A DNA stretch of 64,000 nt from Punica granatum (GCF_007655135.1 NC_045133.1:6486376-6550375); one strand, 5' to 3'; shown: positions 11,958 to 23,290, counted from the first letter of the stretch. Numbers and translations: made by a program. The notes: generated by a model not told the origin, from the letters alone.

Positions 11958-12152
11958 CTAGAGGGAGGACTCGCCATTCTTGTCCAGCAGTGTCATTATC
12001 TGGAACTCGACTCCGATCATTGCCATGTAGTCCAGACTGAACTCGTTCTCAGCAAAGCAGGACAGTATGTGCGACTTCCCCACTGTCGAGTTCCTGATGA
12101 GCACCACCTTGAGCCCGTAGTCTATCCTCGAGTCCACATCTTGACTAGCCAT
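11958..12152 (-). pseudogene. Captured Rab GTPase (RabA-like) N-terminal fragment
   Basis: The 64-codon minus-strand frame reads as the start of a plant RabA/Rab11-type small GTPase: an MAS start, DYGLKVVLI strand, P-loop region, FAENEFSLD, then IGVEFQ of switch I. The P-loop is altered: the first glycine of GxxxxGKS is replaced by arginine (RNSTVGKS), and the switch I threonine position reads methionine. The frame ends soon after switch I, with no G3-G5 motifs. It lies wholly inside the long-TIR element, so it is best read as a transduplicated exon and not a working GTPase. A polypyrimidine tract (12207-12253) flanks its 5' side. Confidence 0.8.
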
Positions 12153-12206
12153 TGCAATGCAGCCCCCATATACGAAGGAGTGCGGTTCGTTCGATAAATT
12201 CCTACT

Positions 12207-12253
12207 TCTCTCTCTCTCTCATTCTCACTCACTTACCCTCTCTCTCTCTCTGA
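12207..12253. repeat. (CT)n-rich tract
   Basis: Two CT microsatellite runs are separated by a short interruption. They lie upstream of the Rab fragment start and may have been captured with its 5' UTR. Confidence 0.7.
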
Positions 12254-13530
12254 TCGACCGCTTGATGAGGATAAAGGTCGTATTGATCAGAAAGCTCTCA
12301 CTGGCTCAGCTACTGATGACTGCATAACCGAAAAGAACACTACTCTAAATCGAAAAGAAGCAGTGATCAGAAAGCATAATTGACTGAAGAAAGCGTAAAC
12401 AAAACCAGGATGTTGCTCTCTATAGCTGCAACAATCTTCCTAGCCACTGTATCGAGACCCTGAACTTACGGATATATTTCCGAGCCACATTTACATCATT
12501 TGACTGTTTTCAACAACAAAAGCTTCACCGCGTCAAGTAATATAGTCCAACAACAAATGTGCCATCCATGCAGCAAAAGTGCCCCATTCATCTAACATGC
12601 CACTGAAGACTGTGAAGTCATCCCCTCTTTTCTTCGTACTTCCAATTTCTTCCTTACATGTGCCAGAGTCTCAACTTCATGGTGTGCTCCCTCCATTTTT
12701 CTCTTATTTCCACGGTTGGCTACTGATTCTTTTGTTCCCTATAAAAAAAATAATATATTAGTATTGCCCCAACACCATCTTCTACATTATTATTCTTCAA
12801 ACAAAGCTTGCAGGACCACATTCCTTCATCTCTTTCACATATTTCATTTCATAACCACAATGCTTTAAGAGGATTATACTAACCATAATCTGGAGCATTT
12901 CGTCCCATAAGCACTTCATGGTTTTGTGTTCTCAACTTCCAACTCATCCCGAAGAAGAAAGAGTTGGTGGCGGCGTCGAAGTGGAGCTTGGAACATAGGA
13001 TGGGGTGGGGGGTCTACAGTCGGTGGAGGCCGAGAGGAGGAGGGAGGGGTCCGCGGTTTATTGAGGAGGAGGGTGTGGACGGTGTCGCCGGTGCCAACGA
13101 GGGCAGCCTTGCACTAGATGTTCTCAGAACGCACAGTCGTGGACTCTCAAGCCCCGCAAGGATTTAGTCGTGAGCTCAATTTGGAATGTTGAGATTGTGC
13201 CTTGCTGTCGCTGTCAAGAGAGATGGGGGGCACTAGTTTAGTCGTGATCTCAATTTGGGGCCAAATTTGCCCTATTTTAATTTTCCTTTTTCTTTTTTCT
13301 TTTTTTTCTGTGAAAGGAGGAAGATGAGATTGGACGACCATTTTGCCCTTTCAAAAAGGCATGTGAGGGGCACATGATCCAAATTGGCCAAAAAAAGGAT
13401 CAGAATTTCATCGAGTAGGCACTTTGCTGATTTTTCAATTAGCTTGGGGAGTAAAGTACAAAATTTTAAAGATCAAGAGTAGAGCTAAGTTTGCCCCCTA
13501 AGGTCAGGGACAAACTGCTTTTCCCTCTAT

Positions 13531-13904
13531 TCTTTTATCCTTACTTTTCTGTACCTTTATATTCCTTACACATTACTTTTTTTCGTACATTTAATTCCCG
13601 CGCTTTGCTTTACTCACTCTTTACATTTCAAACCTCTACTTTCCTTGCACTTTCATTTCCTGGCAACTAACCGGGGCACATGATCCAACTTATATCCATT
13701 CGAGCCTTAGCTTCCGGGCTATGATTTGACTTCTCTTGGCCATGAGCGGCCAGGTCACACATCATGAGTCTTCCAAGGAACGTGATAGCTCTTACTTCAG
13801 ATTGGCTTTCAGGCCATCTACTGGTACGAGTCGGAGTATTACTAGGCGTGCACCTTTGGGAGGATCACAACCACCAAATCCTCGGACCACATCATCATCT
13901 GCTT
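13531..13904. other. Pyrimidine-rich intergenic DNA
   Basis: The region holds T/C-rich sequence and part of a 129-codon ORF (13736-14125) that runs into the foldback arm. No family resemblance supports coding. Confidence 0.4.
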
Positions 13905-14450
13905 CCAGTTCTCTAGCTGACACGTGGTGGATATCAATTTTTAAGCGTGCCCAAGTGCCTTTCCAAGCGTGTCGTTGCAAAAAGCTAGCCAACCTCACCA
14001 AGTTTAACGCGTTACACCTCGGTCCCTGTAGGCCCGAAAGATTAGCTGGATCACGATTTCTAACAAGGAATTCGGTTTCTAACGAGGAATTTGGTTTCGA
14101 ACAAGTGGTCCAAGGAATTCGGTGATCAGAATTGGACCCCGAATTCGGTATCAGAAACCGAATTCCTTGGTATCATAAGTCAATTAATTCAGATCAACTG
14201 GGCTTAGAAATGATTTCTATCAAGGATTTCGATTTCTAAATAGAGTATGGAATTCAATGTACAGATACCAAAATAGACTTGGATGTTTTAAGCTAAACTT
14301 CGGGCCTTCAGGGATTAAGGGCAACGCGTTAGACATAATCAGGCCGGCTAGCGTTTCGCAACGACACGCTTGGGAAAGCGCCTTGGCACACCTTGCAATT
14401 GATAGCCCCCATGTGTCAGCCAGAGAACTGGTCGTGTGAGAAATTAAGCG
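13905..14450. mobile_element. Foldback (palindromic) element
   Basis: Arms at about 13905-14050 and 14295-14445 are inverted copies. Shared features include CAGTTCTCT.GCTGACAC, CCAAGCGTGTCGTTGC, GCTAGCC and TAACGCGTT. The 245-bp centre contains repeated GAATTCGGTTTC units in both orientations. There is no transposase. It could be a foldback/MULE-type element or an inverted duplication, and no target duplication was found. Confidence 0.7.
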
Positions 14451-14627
14451 GAACACATAGAATGATGGCTTTGGCTCTAGGTTGAAATTGCATCTATATT
14501 CTTTTAATAAGTCGTTGACCTCCCTTATTGAAGGGGGGAAAAAATCTATGGAGGAGGCCAAAAGTGCGACAATTATTATGTGAAGATAATTATGAATTTC
14601 AGTAGTAATGAAAAAATATCATATAAA

Positions 14628-14776
14628 GAGGGTGTAGCGTAATGACACACATCCTCGCTTAATAACTAAGAGGTTTCAAGTTTAATACTTGTGATTAGAC
14701 TATTTGTGCCTCTTTATTAACAATGTAGAATTTATATTTTTTTGTACTAGGTCATAGACATTTCTTATTAAAAAAA
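14628..14776 (+). mobile_element. SINE (tRNA-derived), family S1
   Basis: The head GAGGGTGTAGCGTAATG resembles box A and is followed by AGAGGTTTCAAGTTTAAT at box B, a body with TGTACTAGG and a 3' A-rich end. Clearly related copies lie at 21526-21678 and, inverted, at 38813-38964. Confidence 0.7.
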
Positions 14777-14779
14777 CCC

Positions 14780-16960
14780 ATCGAAGCACCAAAATGATAG
14801 TCTGGCTTCTTGCCTCAGAATATAGGCATTGAAGCATTCATACAAGTTGTTTTTAATTTCAGCCACAAATTACACCTAAATTTTAAAAATTAAGAAGTTA
14901 GCTTGATAAGGAAAAGAAATATAAAATGTCACGATTTATTTTTCACAATTCACATGATTTTGTATACAATTTTGCGTTACATAAGTGCGTCCATTAAAAT
15001 ATGAGAATTTTGCACCTCATCGTGCTTTTTTACCCCATCCCCTTTTCTTATTTTTTTTCCTTCCAATTTTCTTTTAAAAAAATTCCTTCCTCTTCTAATA
15101 ATTTTTCTATAATTATCGAGTGTTTATTTGTTCGTGTTTATCACTTTTTTATTTTTTAATCCCATTCTTCACTCATTCTTGTTATGTACGGTTTTTTCTT
15201 TTTAATTCCAACTTATAAAAAAACGTATTATAAACTATGAATAGAAAATGTTCGGGCTTGGTCCATGGCCATTGTAAAGACTACCTTCTAATTCGGCTTC
15301 GGATCGACGCACATTCTATGACCTTGTTTGGGCTAGTCCTCCCGGTTCCACCTCCTCGGCTTCAAATGGGGGCTTGATTCCTGCAAAAGACTCATGATTA
15401 TTTCACTGAAAAAAAAGAATTATATTATTCGATCAGCATGCACTTTGCTTTATTAAACACTTTCTATGAGATCAAATCGAAATTGAGGTAAAGCCACTAA
15501 TTTAGTATCTCATGGTAGATTTTATCTCAAATTGTGAAATCCTTCGCTACAGAACCATTTATATGTTGCTTGTTAATTTTTTTCCGGTTATAAATCTCTC
15601 GATCTTTCTCAACTTCTTCCATTTATCTATTCAAGCTCGGTCTAAATTTCACTTGGCCTATAAGAGATTGAGCTCATTTCTAATTTAAAAGCTCGAGCTG
15701 ATAGGTTGTGATACCTAATCTCTTATAAACTCATGGATTCCTATTCAATATATCAACGTGGGCTAAATCACCCTCAAACACTCATAATCTAAATTTTTCT
15801 TATCTATAGAGATTATTAGCATTGATGATGCCCAATCTCAAAAGTCATAAAAAAATCTCATAGTTTTTTTAGAATGGTAGGTGCTTGTTCTAGATAATTT
15901 AAATTTATAAAAACGATTTCACCAATATGTATAAGGAAGGAGAGAATGGCGATAAGAAACAAATGAGGGGGCTATCTTTCAGGTGCATTATTATGACAGA
16001 CTAAAAAGAGTACATGAAAAGAAAAAAGTTTTTTTTCTGGGTTGTACATGAAATAACTTGCTTAGTTATTAGGTTCGGTGTAAACGATCGATATATAAAA
16101 GGTGCTTATCTAATTTTCATTATTCCAAAATATCTCTATATCCTCGTGACTTTTTGTTGCACCCTTTTAGATTCATTATATTTAGTCGCATGCTTTCATA
16201 ATGCTCACATTCAGATTCTTTCTCATTATAACTGATTTTTTACTTTTTTTTCCTATCACATCCATTTCAACCGAGTTAGTCCTTATTGCAGGTACGTTTG
16301 TCTTTTTTTTTATATTGATTTATAATTTCAAAACTTTGTTATATCATATGTTCTTTTTCCTTGTATAAGGTGTTTCTCCAACTATTCTTCCTATTTTGCC
16401 CTTACTTAAATAACGATAGTACAAGTTTGCTCTTTTACATAGTTAACAAGACTCAATTAATTCTTGAAATCATTGTACTTTTTGTTTAATGTCCCTACAT
16501 TCAAACAATACAAGGGAAACAACTTTTCAAACAATATTTTAGGAGACCCTTGCATCTTCTAGGGCTAAATGAAATTGATACATCACTTATTTTTTTTATT
16601 TTTATAGAAAATTATTTCTTCTTTAATACAATAAAAAAACTATAAAAATCTGATAGGAAAAATAAAGAGAAAGTTATAATTTATTAAGAAATAAATTTAA
16701 TAGTTAAATCAGTATAGATAATTTAATCATCAAATACTATTTCATATTTGGTGAAATAATTTTCTAGTGAAAGGATGTAATAACTAAAGGTTGTGACTAT
16801 TCAAAAAGTTGCATTTGTTTATGCTTTATATACATTCCAAATTTCAAATAGACATATGAAAAATCATATGAACTCCATTCTCCCTCTAAAACTTTTATAG
16901 CTTCATTAAGAAGTACCAAAAGATTCTCGATACTGTTGCCCAATAATCTCAATGGTCGTG
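14780..16960. other. Repeat-rich intergenic DNA without a gene
   Basis: The sequence is AT-rich with a few GC-richer scraps. One scrap at 15640-15790 contains GCTCGAGCTGATAGGTTGTG and resembles sequence in the duplicated block near 1150-1190, so it is probably an old retroelement piece. No ORF or RNA gene is supported. Confidence 0.45.
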
Positions 16961-16962
16961 TT

Positions 16963-18327
16963 CTTATATTTCAAAATGTATTTCATCTCTTATAAAATAT
17001 CTATTCACTTATAATTTATAGATTCTATATGGATCTTTAATAGAGAATATTTACGTATGATTCTCGAGTAATTCTTTATATGTTGTTCTTCGTAGATTTT
17101 GCTCTTTTTTTAGGATATCATAGGTTTCCTTCTATGTTTAGATATATTATTTGATTGTCTTTTATTTTTTTTTCTTCTAATTTTTCTTCGTACTCTTATA
17201 AGAAGCGTGAAATTGAGCGATTGGGGCATTTGGCCAATAACCACCACCTATCGACGACCTCGCTAGGGGCATCGAGGCCCTTTAATGAACCACCACCGGC
17301 TTAGTCTTCCTTTCTCTTTCGTTTTTTGATCCCATAATTTTTCTCTTTATGTGGTATATGTAATTGTCTGATTTTTTTAGAATTTATATATTTTAGGTTT
17401 AACTTTTGAAACATAAAAAATTTGAAATATTGGAATGGCCTTATTAAAATATTAACAAATGTTATGTCTTATTTATACAAAATTAAATGTTTTGGTCGGA
17501 AAGAAAAAAAATGTTTCAAATTTTTTTCTCTTTTAGTACTTATTCTAAATGAAAATTGAGAAGAAATTTAAATTATATGTGATTTACTGATAAAAGAAGA
17601 TTAGCATAATCATTCATTATTTTGGAGATAATTTTTTTACAAAGAATTAGAATTATGAGCAATTAGACAATTTTTTTGTTATTTTGCTTTTCTCTCATTT
17701 TCCTTTAACAATATTCATTTTTTCTGCTCTTGATTATCATGATTTTAATCCTGCATTCGGCTAAGGCTTTTTATATTAATTAATTCTTGCTCACATTTTA
17801 TGTTTGCTTTTTTTAAAAATTTGTTATATGTGTAATACAACAGGAATCTTACATTAGTAATGTAGTTGAAATGAACTTTTATTACAATTTCTTTTCGATT
17901 AAATATTAGAATTGAAATTTTTTTCTTCTTTTGTTTCAATTAACTACTTCAAAATTCCAATAAATAAATAATAGTTTTGAAATGTGCAATATTAAAAGAT
18001 TATACCTTCACTTGTTATATTAACCGTAATTTTTTGAAGAAAAATTGACTAGATTCTGGCAAAAAAATTGAATTAATTTTTTATATTACCAATTATGTTA
18101 TATTTAAATAAAAATTATCAATATATATTAATGATATTAAGTAGTTCATATTTATTGATCCGGTATCTTTAAACCAACCAATAAGATTATGAATGATGTT
18201 ACATAATTAATTATATTTATTTTGGATGAAATTTAATTTTTAATATATTTTCTACCATTTTATAATTATTATGTCTTACCACTTAATCGAAAAATCTTTC
18301 ACGTGCAATACACGTGTTGATTCACTA
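16963..18327 (+). mobile_element. Non-autonomous Helitron-like element, family 1 (second copy)
   Basis: The inverted partner of 6783-8117. The 3' end has a hairpin CACGTGCAATACACGTG, an 8-base spacer, CTAA (18324-18327) and T, the canonical Helitron 3' arrangement with the CTRR rule. The body carries the same markers as the partner. No Rep/helicase coding is seen. The 5' end is the limit of homology near 16963. Confidence 0.7.
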
Positions 18328-18707
18328 ATTTATAAAATAAATAATCTAAAAGACATCAACATGATATTTAAATAGGTTAAAATTCTGAAAATGTCAACTG
18401 ATAAAATATTTAGAATTTTAACTTATTTACGTAATTAAATATCAACTGATAAAATATTATGTAATTAATATTGTTTCCAATATTTTATCTGAGGAATATT
18501 GTTTCCAATATTTTATTAATTACATAATATTTTATTAGTTGATATTTTCAGAATTTTATGAAATAAATAATCTGAAAGACATCGACATAATATTGTTTCC
18601 AATATTTATTAATTACCAATTAATACCCTTTCTCGAGATTTATATATAATTTCTTACTTATCTTTAACCTTAAAGCCTTAGAAGAAGGGTTAGGATTTTA
18701 CTTGCTA
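18328..18707. other. AT-rich spacer with small inverted repeats
   Basis: The motif GGAATATTGTTTCCAATATT and TTTTAT.AGTTGATATTT recur in both orientations between 18400 and 18610, so the segment can fold. It may be a MITE remnant upstream of the broken gene that follows. Confidence 0.4.
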
Positions 18708-19497
18708 ATGGGATCCACGGAAATCGTCAAGATTATCATTTTAAAGACTGCAGTAGCTTTGATACTCATTTCGTAAGCTGCCGCTGCTGAGAAACCAAAT
18801 GCGTCAAGGAGGTAAGTAAAGGGATCGATACTTGATTTACCACATGCTGATCATAAGTCATAAATTAAACGCAGGTTTGATTTTTCTTCGGTGGATTGCG
18901 GTGCCAAAGCCCTAGAAAAAGCAAAAAAACTCTTCAAATACAAATGCAGGTTTGATTTAACGGGAAGTTGCTCGCTTGAAATTACAATGATAGGAAATTT
19001 TATTAATCTGATCATGTTATGTGTCATATAAAGCAGCAGTAGCTTTTAATTGGTCGATATCTTATTAAAGTTATTGTGTTGCGTCTTTCATTGCTATAAG
19101 AAGGCTCCTGTGGTTCTATATATATGACAATTGTGTGTGCAGGTGCTATACAGCGACTTCCAGGACAAGCCCGAAAAGGACCTCCAGATGCTCATGATCC
19201 AGAGTCTAAACCTGGCCATGGCCAACTCCTCGGAGGCAATAGGCTATGCTAGCAGTATGGCCAAAAACACGCCGGCTGCACTGAAAACTGTGGTCCAATC
19301 ATGCTCCATCTCATTCCATGGATCAAGATTGGAGCACAGTCTTCAGAACAGGCAGCGAGTTTTTGGATGGCCGACTTCCCTCTCTTGATTAAGGTAATGT
19401 CAGCATTCCGGCGGCCACAATCTGGTGCAATTGCGTGGAGTTTTTTGCCTTCATCTGCCACACCGCTACCTCCATGCTTATCCAGAAAGGCAACTGA
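18708..19497 (+). pseudogene. Broken invertase/pectin methylesterase inhibitor-like (PMEI) gene
   Basis: An ATG at 18708 opens a signal-peptide-like frame with a hydrophobic core (KIIILKTAVALILIS), but TAA follows at codon 23 (18774-18776). After about 350 bp with no clear reading frame, 19140-19300 encodes a stretch rich in PMEI-family hallmarks (LMIQSLNLAMAN..A, LKTVVQSC). Further PMEI-like segments continue in other frames: IKIGAQSSEQAA near 19330 and an AATIWCNCVEFF-like stretch near 19400-19440, ending at a stop at 19495-19497. The family normally has about 150-200 residues with four helix-bundle cysteines in a secreted, vacuolar or cell-wall protein. The premature stop and the need to change frame show decay. 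The family call rests on motif memory, so it is moderate. Confidence 0.5.
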
Positions 19498-19559
19498 TTA
19501 ATTAGTTAACGAAAAACTATACGTTGCATTCTCTAGATTTGCTTACTTTTCTGTTTTAC

Positions 19560-20640
19560 TCCTTTTCCTAATTGTTTTATCATTTACATCATTTAACTTT
19601 GAATACTTTTATGTTCTTTTCCTTGGTTCATTTTCATTCAATACCTTTGTTCACTTTTATGTTTTCATCCTTTTATCGAATTTTGTATTAGAGAAATTTT
19701 TAATTTTGGTCCTCAACCTTTTGTAACCATTTTTTTAATCCTAATTCTTTTTTTTGTTTAATTTTTCTTTAATACTAATCATCTTGTTTCTTGTAATTTT
19801 ACCACTCGCAGTAGAAATCTTGAAATAAAAAAATATATTTTAATTTTTTAAAATATAAATTAGAATAATAAAAGCAAAATCATGAACCTGCTCAAGAGAA
19901 TGAGTAAGGGCAAATGTTTATAGGCAATCTTACCTAGGGCAGTGGCGGCAGTCTGTGTTGAGAGCGTCAGTACTTGAATTGGTGAGTAAAGCAATGCGAA
20001 AATATAGGGAAAATGGAGGTGATTGTGCCTCAATAGCCACCAATCACGCATGTGAGGTTGGCCGTGGCACACTGAGTGAGGACATGGCCACCCTTAATGC
20101 AAAGAAAGATGTCGTAGAGTGCAATAGTGCTTGTAATTGCAAAGAGGGTGACATTTACAGATCTATAGGTGTAGAGAAAGGCGACCTTTCTTAAGGTGGC
20201 GGTGCTCAACATCGTCCCATTCTCTCACCGTTAGCACCACCGAGTTGAGGTTACCTATACCATAAGTGTTGGGCAGGTTTATCAGTTTCACGTTATATTT
20301 TTAATTGTTATTATTTTATATTTATAATTTTTGAAAAATAAATTTTATTTCAAGATATGTCATGTCGATATTCTTAGACAAAGATTGAGTGATAGAACTT
20401 TGAGGAATAAAAAATTTAACATTGAGCCAATATTATACAAAAAAGAATTAGGATGAAAGAAATAGCAACAAAAGTTTGAAGACCAAAATTAATTTTTTTG
20501 TAATAATGATTTTGATAAAAGGATCAAAATAGAAATGTGATCAAAGGTATTGGATGAAATTGAATCAAGAAAAAGAAAAAAATATTAAAACAGAAAAGCA
20601 TTCAAAGGTTTAGGATATAAACAATATTAGGAAATACTAG
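19560..20640. mobile_element. Long-TIR element with non-TIR interior
   Basis: The left arm (about 19560-19780) is the inverted image of the right arm (about 20410-20640). Shared blocks include TCATCCAATACCTTTG/TCATTCAATACCTTTG, TCCTTTTAT, AATTTTGGTC and ATCCTAATTCTTTTTT. The interior (about 19850-20340) is less AT-rich and has overlapping short ORFs, none of which I recognise. There is no transposase. This matches a non-autonomous MULE-like element, possibly with a captured fragment. No target duplication was identified. Confidence 0.6.
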
Positions 20641-21525
20641 TTATTTGGCGACTAAGTTTACTAACAGTTGCAATGTGTAGTTGGCACGAAGGCGCGCCAT
20701 CCTTTAGAGACTAAACATTTTCTTGGTTACTATAACATAATGGTCAGCGACTATATATTTGCCACTCGCAAAAGAGATGTGTTCCTGTGGCTGAATTAAA
20801 GTTAGTCGCTAATACCAATCTATTGCTACTGAAAGAGCTTTTCTTGTGGTAAAAAAAAATAGGAAAAGCACTAAAACAGCAAAGTAACGAAAATTAAAGA
20901 CTAAATATGTAGTTTTTCTATTAAGGAATGTTAAAGCTTGATATTGGAGTTTTCTTGCTGATAAAAAAGTACAGAAATAAAATTATTGAAAGATAATTCC
21001 ATCGAAAAAAATCCGCTGAAATACTACTGAAAAAGTTAAAATGAGTGATATATCATTTATTTCATTAAAAAATTAAATGGATGTAATAAATAAGAGAAAG
21101 ATTAGACTATTGCCTCACGATATATTAGCTAGAGAAAATGTTTGGTAGAGCTGGTTCTCAATCTTGTAAAGCCATGATTGCGAGTTTAACGCAGTGATAT
21201 AAGTCATCAGCTCAAAATCAAATTGCTCTTATATTAAAGTAAAATAATTTTCATCTTGATTCTGAAATTACCTATTTCTTAAAATAAACTTTTTCATTGA
21301 TACTATTGTAATAATTGACCTTAAAACATATAAAATTAAGTGATATATAACTTAAAATATTGGGCAATTAAGATATTAAAATTCTGAATAACTTGCAACT
21401 TTCAGCACCTCATATTTTTCTTTTCAAAAAACTTTCATTTAATCTTTTAAGCACATAATTCATTAGGTTCTAAAAATTAAACTCTTAAAAATAAGTCGAG
21501 ATAAAATCAACAAATACAATCAGAA
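20641..21525. other. AT-rich intergenic DNA
   Basis: No gene was recognised. A segment near 20640-20850 (GGCGACTAAGTTTAC and GTCAGCGACTATA) looks like a transposon remnant. Confidence 0.4.
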
Positions 21526-21678
21526 GAGGGTGTGAGTAGTGATGCATGTCATCGCCACATAATCAGAAGATTTCAAATTTGATACTCAGTGGGACTACCC
21601 GTACCGCTTTATTAGCTATTAAGATTTATATTTCATTGTACTAGGCTCACGATCCTTCCTTGTAATCCAAAAAAAAAT
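21526..21678 (+). mobile_element. SINE, family S1
   Basis: The copy aligns with 14628-14776: GAGGGTGTGAGTAGTG head, AGAAGATTTCAAATTTGAT at box B, a TTTATTAGCTATTAAGA body, TGTACTAGGCTCACG and a terminal A-run at 21669-21678. Confidence 0.7.
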
Positions 21679-21692
21679 TAACAAATACATGT

Positions 21693-21790
21693 TTAGTGAG
21701 GATTTAACACAGGACGTCTTAGCTCTAAGTCGACACCTTGTGCCGCTATACAAAAACCCCTTCCTCCACCTTGGAAGAATTAATTCTTCA
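21693..21790 (-). mobile_element. SINE fragment, family S2
   Basis: On the minus strand it reads GGAAGGGGTTTTTGTATAG, then CGGCACAAGGTGTCGACTTAGAGCTAAGA. It matches the head of the element at 26164-26330, but its body is truncated. It resembles a degenerate tRNA and is not a functional tRNA gene. Confidence 0.5.
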
Positions 21791-22060
21791 TTTATTTTAA
21801 AAAGAAAATTACCATATTGAGACCCTCGGATTTGTATTATATTACTTTCTTGTATTTAGATTACAAATGAGAACAATTAGTTTATGAGGGCTTCAACATG
21901 TGGGAACATGCACAATTTTTCAAACAACAGGATTATTATTCTCCCAGCAACAAAACTATACTACTCCATATAATATAGTTATGGACAAATCGAAAAAAAA
22001 AAACACAAATTGACACACAGAGAATGACAAAATCAACCGGCTTTCTCATATCACACTATG

Positions 22061-22330
22061 CTAGGCATCGATTGCATGGCGTTTCGACTCTGAGACATGG
22101 CTCTCATGGAACCTCACAATGAAAGCAGACGCCTTCCTATCGATCCCAGGCTCGGCCACGTAGTGGCCTCGGTCGTAGTCGCTGGGCCAAACCTTCCTGG
22201 GGCTTATGGCTTCATCCCAGCCATTGTCTTCCCTACAGGGTTGCCTCCGGTGTTTGAAGAGGCCGAATAGGGAGAATGAACCTGAGCTTGCCTTGTTTTT
22301 GGTCTGCCTACGGTTGTTGTTGCCTCCCAT
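22061..22330 (-). CDS. Small conserved plant protein, paralogue 1 of 3
   Basis: This intronless gene encodes 89 aa. The start at MGGNNN is chosen because all three paralogues share it. An in-frame upstream ATG at 22468 would add 46 residues encoded by a CT-rich 5' UTR and a TATA region, and the other copies do not share it. The N-terminus is basic and Ser/Phe-rich (GSFSLFGLFKHRR). The core carries RKVWPSDYDRG and AEPGIDRKASAFI, then RFHESHVSES and a short tail. There is no signal peptide, membrane segment or known catalytic motif. I recognise the core as typical of an uncharacterised family of small plant proteins but assign no function. Gly2 invites an N-myristoylation guess, though position 6 is not serine. 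Relative to its paralogues, this copy has VRF in place of ITRF/IARF and a lysine-rich tail. Confidence 0.85.
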   Translation of the reverse strand: MGGNNNRRQTKNKASSGSFSLFGLFKHRRQPCREDNGWDEAISPRKVWPSDYDRGHYVAEPGIDRKASAFIVRFHESHVSESKRHAIDA

Positions 22331-22470
22331 GTTGATCAATATAGAGATATAAAGAGAGAGTGAGAGAGAGGGAGAGAGGAGAGTGATCTGAAGGTTGATT
22401 TCAACTTCAGCAACTGTTTTGTTTTGTGATATGTGGTTTTTCGTTTTTTGGTGATGAGGAGATCTCACTG

Positions 22471-22480
22471 GTATTTATAA
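22471..22480 (-). promoter_or_regulatory. TATA box of small-protein paralogue 1
   Basis: TTATAAATAC on the minus strand lies about 140 bp before the ATG. Paralogues 2 and 3 have a TATAAATA box in the same relative place. Confidence 0.7.
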
Positions 22481-22869
22481 TAGAAGGGATGGGCTTGACG
22501 TTAATTATAGGAAGATAGGCTACCTTTTTCTTTGCTGGAATGAACTTTAGGTAGGAGAATCTTAGGACAGACTTCCAAGCCCACCAACATTAACAATGTT
22601 TGAATTCGAATTTTTCAATTAAAACTTGCTGAAAAGCACTTGCCAGATGCATCCACTCTCTCTCTGAAAAAATAATTAGGCACAGGACCAAACTGAAAAA
22701 CGTATTCCGCTTCCGTCCCGCTTCCGCTTTCCACCATTCCGGAACTAAGATATGCAAAAACAGTCATGATCAGTGCCAGGCAAAATTGACCAGAGAGTAC
22801 TTTATTATTTACATCCTTATTTAATTTATCTATATTATTTAAAGCATCTTACTTTCTTATTAATAGAAG

Positions 22870-22907
22870 ACGAATTTTCATGTGCAATACACGTGTATTT
22901 ACATTAG
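22870..22907 (+). mobile_element. Helitron-like 3' terminus
   Basis: The hairpin CATGTGCAATACACGTG is followed by TATTTACATTAG and T. The end is one base away from the CTRR rule. The upstream 100 bp resembles the segment before the next terminus at 23577-23613. Confidence 0.45.
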
Positions 22908-23290
22908 TAATCATAAAATTCATTTAAATTAATCGTAATATATATATATATATATTGTAATGCCATACTAAGTTATAAATAAACAAATGTTGCCCTCAGT
23001 ACATATACATCTTAGATTCTAAAAAAATAAATTAACACATATGTGAATAGCACGAGCATTTCCCTCTCATTTTTCCCAATTTTTAATTTTCAATAATTGT
23101 TTCAATAAAATCCTTTAGTTAAATTTTAGTGGTTTTGTTGCTAACCTGTTTTTGTTGCTAACCTGTATCTTTATTACATTTTTTTTTTACCTGGGGTGTC
23201 CAACTTTCGCCCGACTAATCCCCGAAATTTCGTAAAACCCCGGTGGCGCATGGAGCAGGTATCTTTATACTTACTGCAAATGTATATAGT

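Larger units (their letters stand above)
11568..13525. mobile_element. Long-TIR (Pack-MULE-like) element with captured gene fragment
   Basis: Left arm 11568-11830 and right arm 13240-13525 are inverted copies of each other. Shared blocks include AACTTAGCTCTAC, CTTTAAAATTTT, AAAGGGCAAAATGGTC and GGGCAAATTTGGCCCC. The right arm has about 17 bp near its tip that the left arm lacks. Arms of about 270 bp around a 1.4 kb interior, with no transposase and with a host-gene fragment on the minus strand, match the Pack-MULE pattern. I could not find the expected 9-bp target duplication, so the superfamily assignment is inferred. Confidence 0.75.

Noticed and set aside
13736..14561. Two 113-129-codon ORFs as a gene pair
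   Set aside because: They are mirror translations of the foldback arms, not separate genes.
22331..22468. 46-residue N-terminal extension of small-protein paralogue 1
   Set aside because: Paralogues 2 and 3 lack it, and it is encoded by CT-rich leader sequence close to the TATA box.
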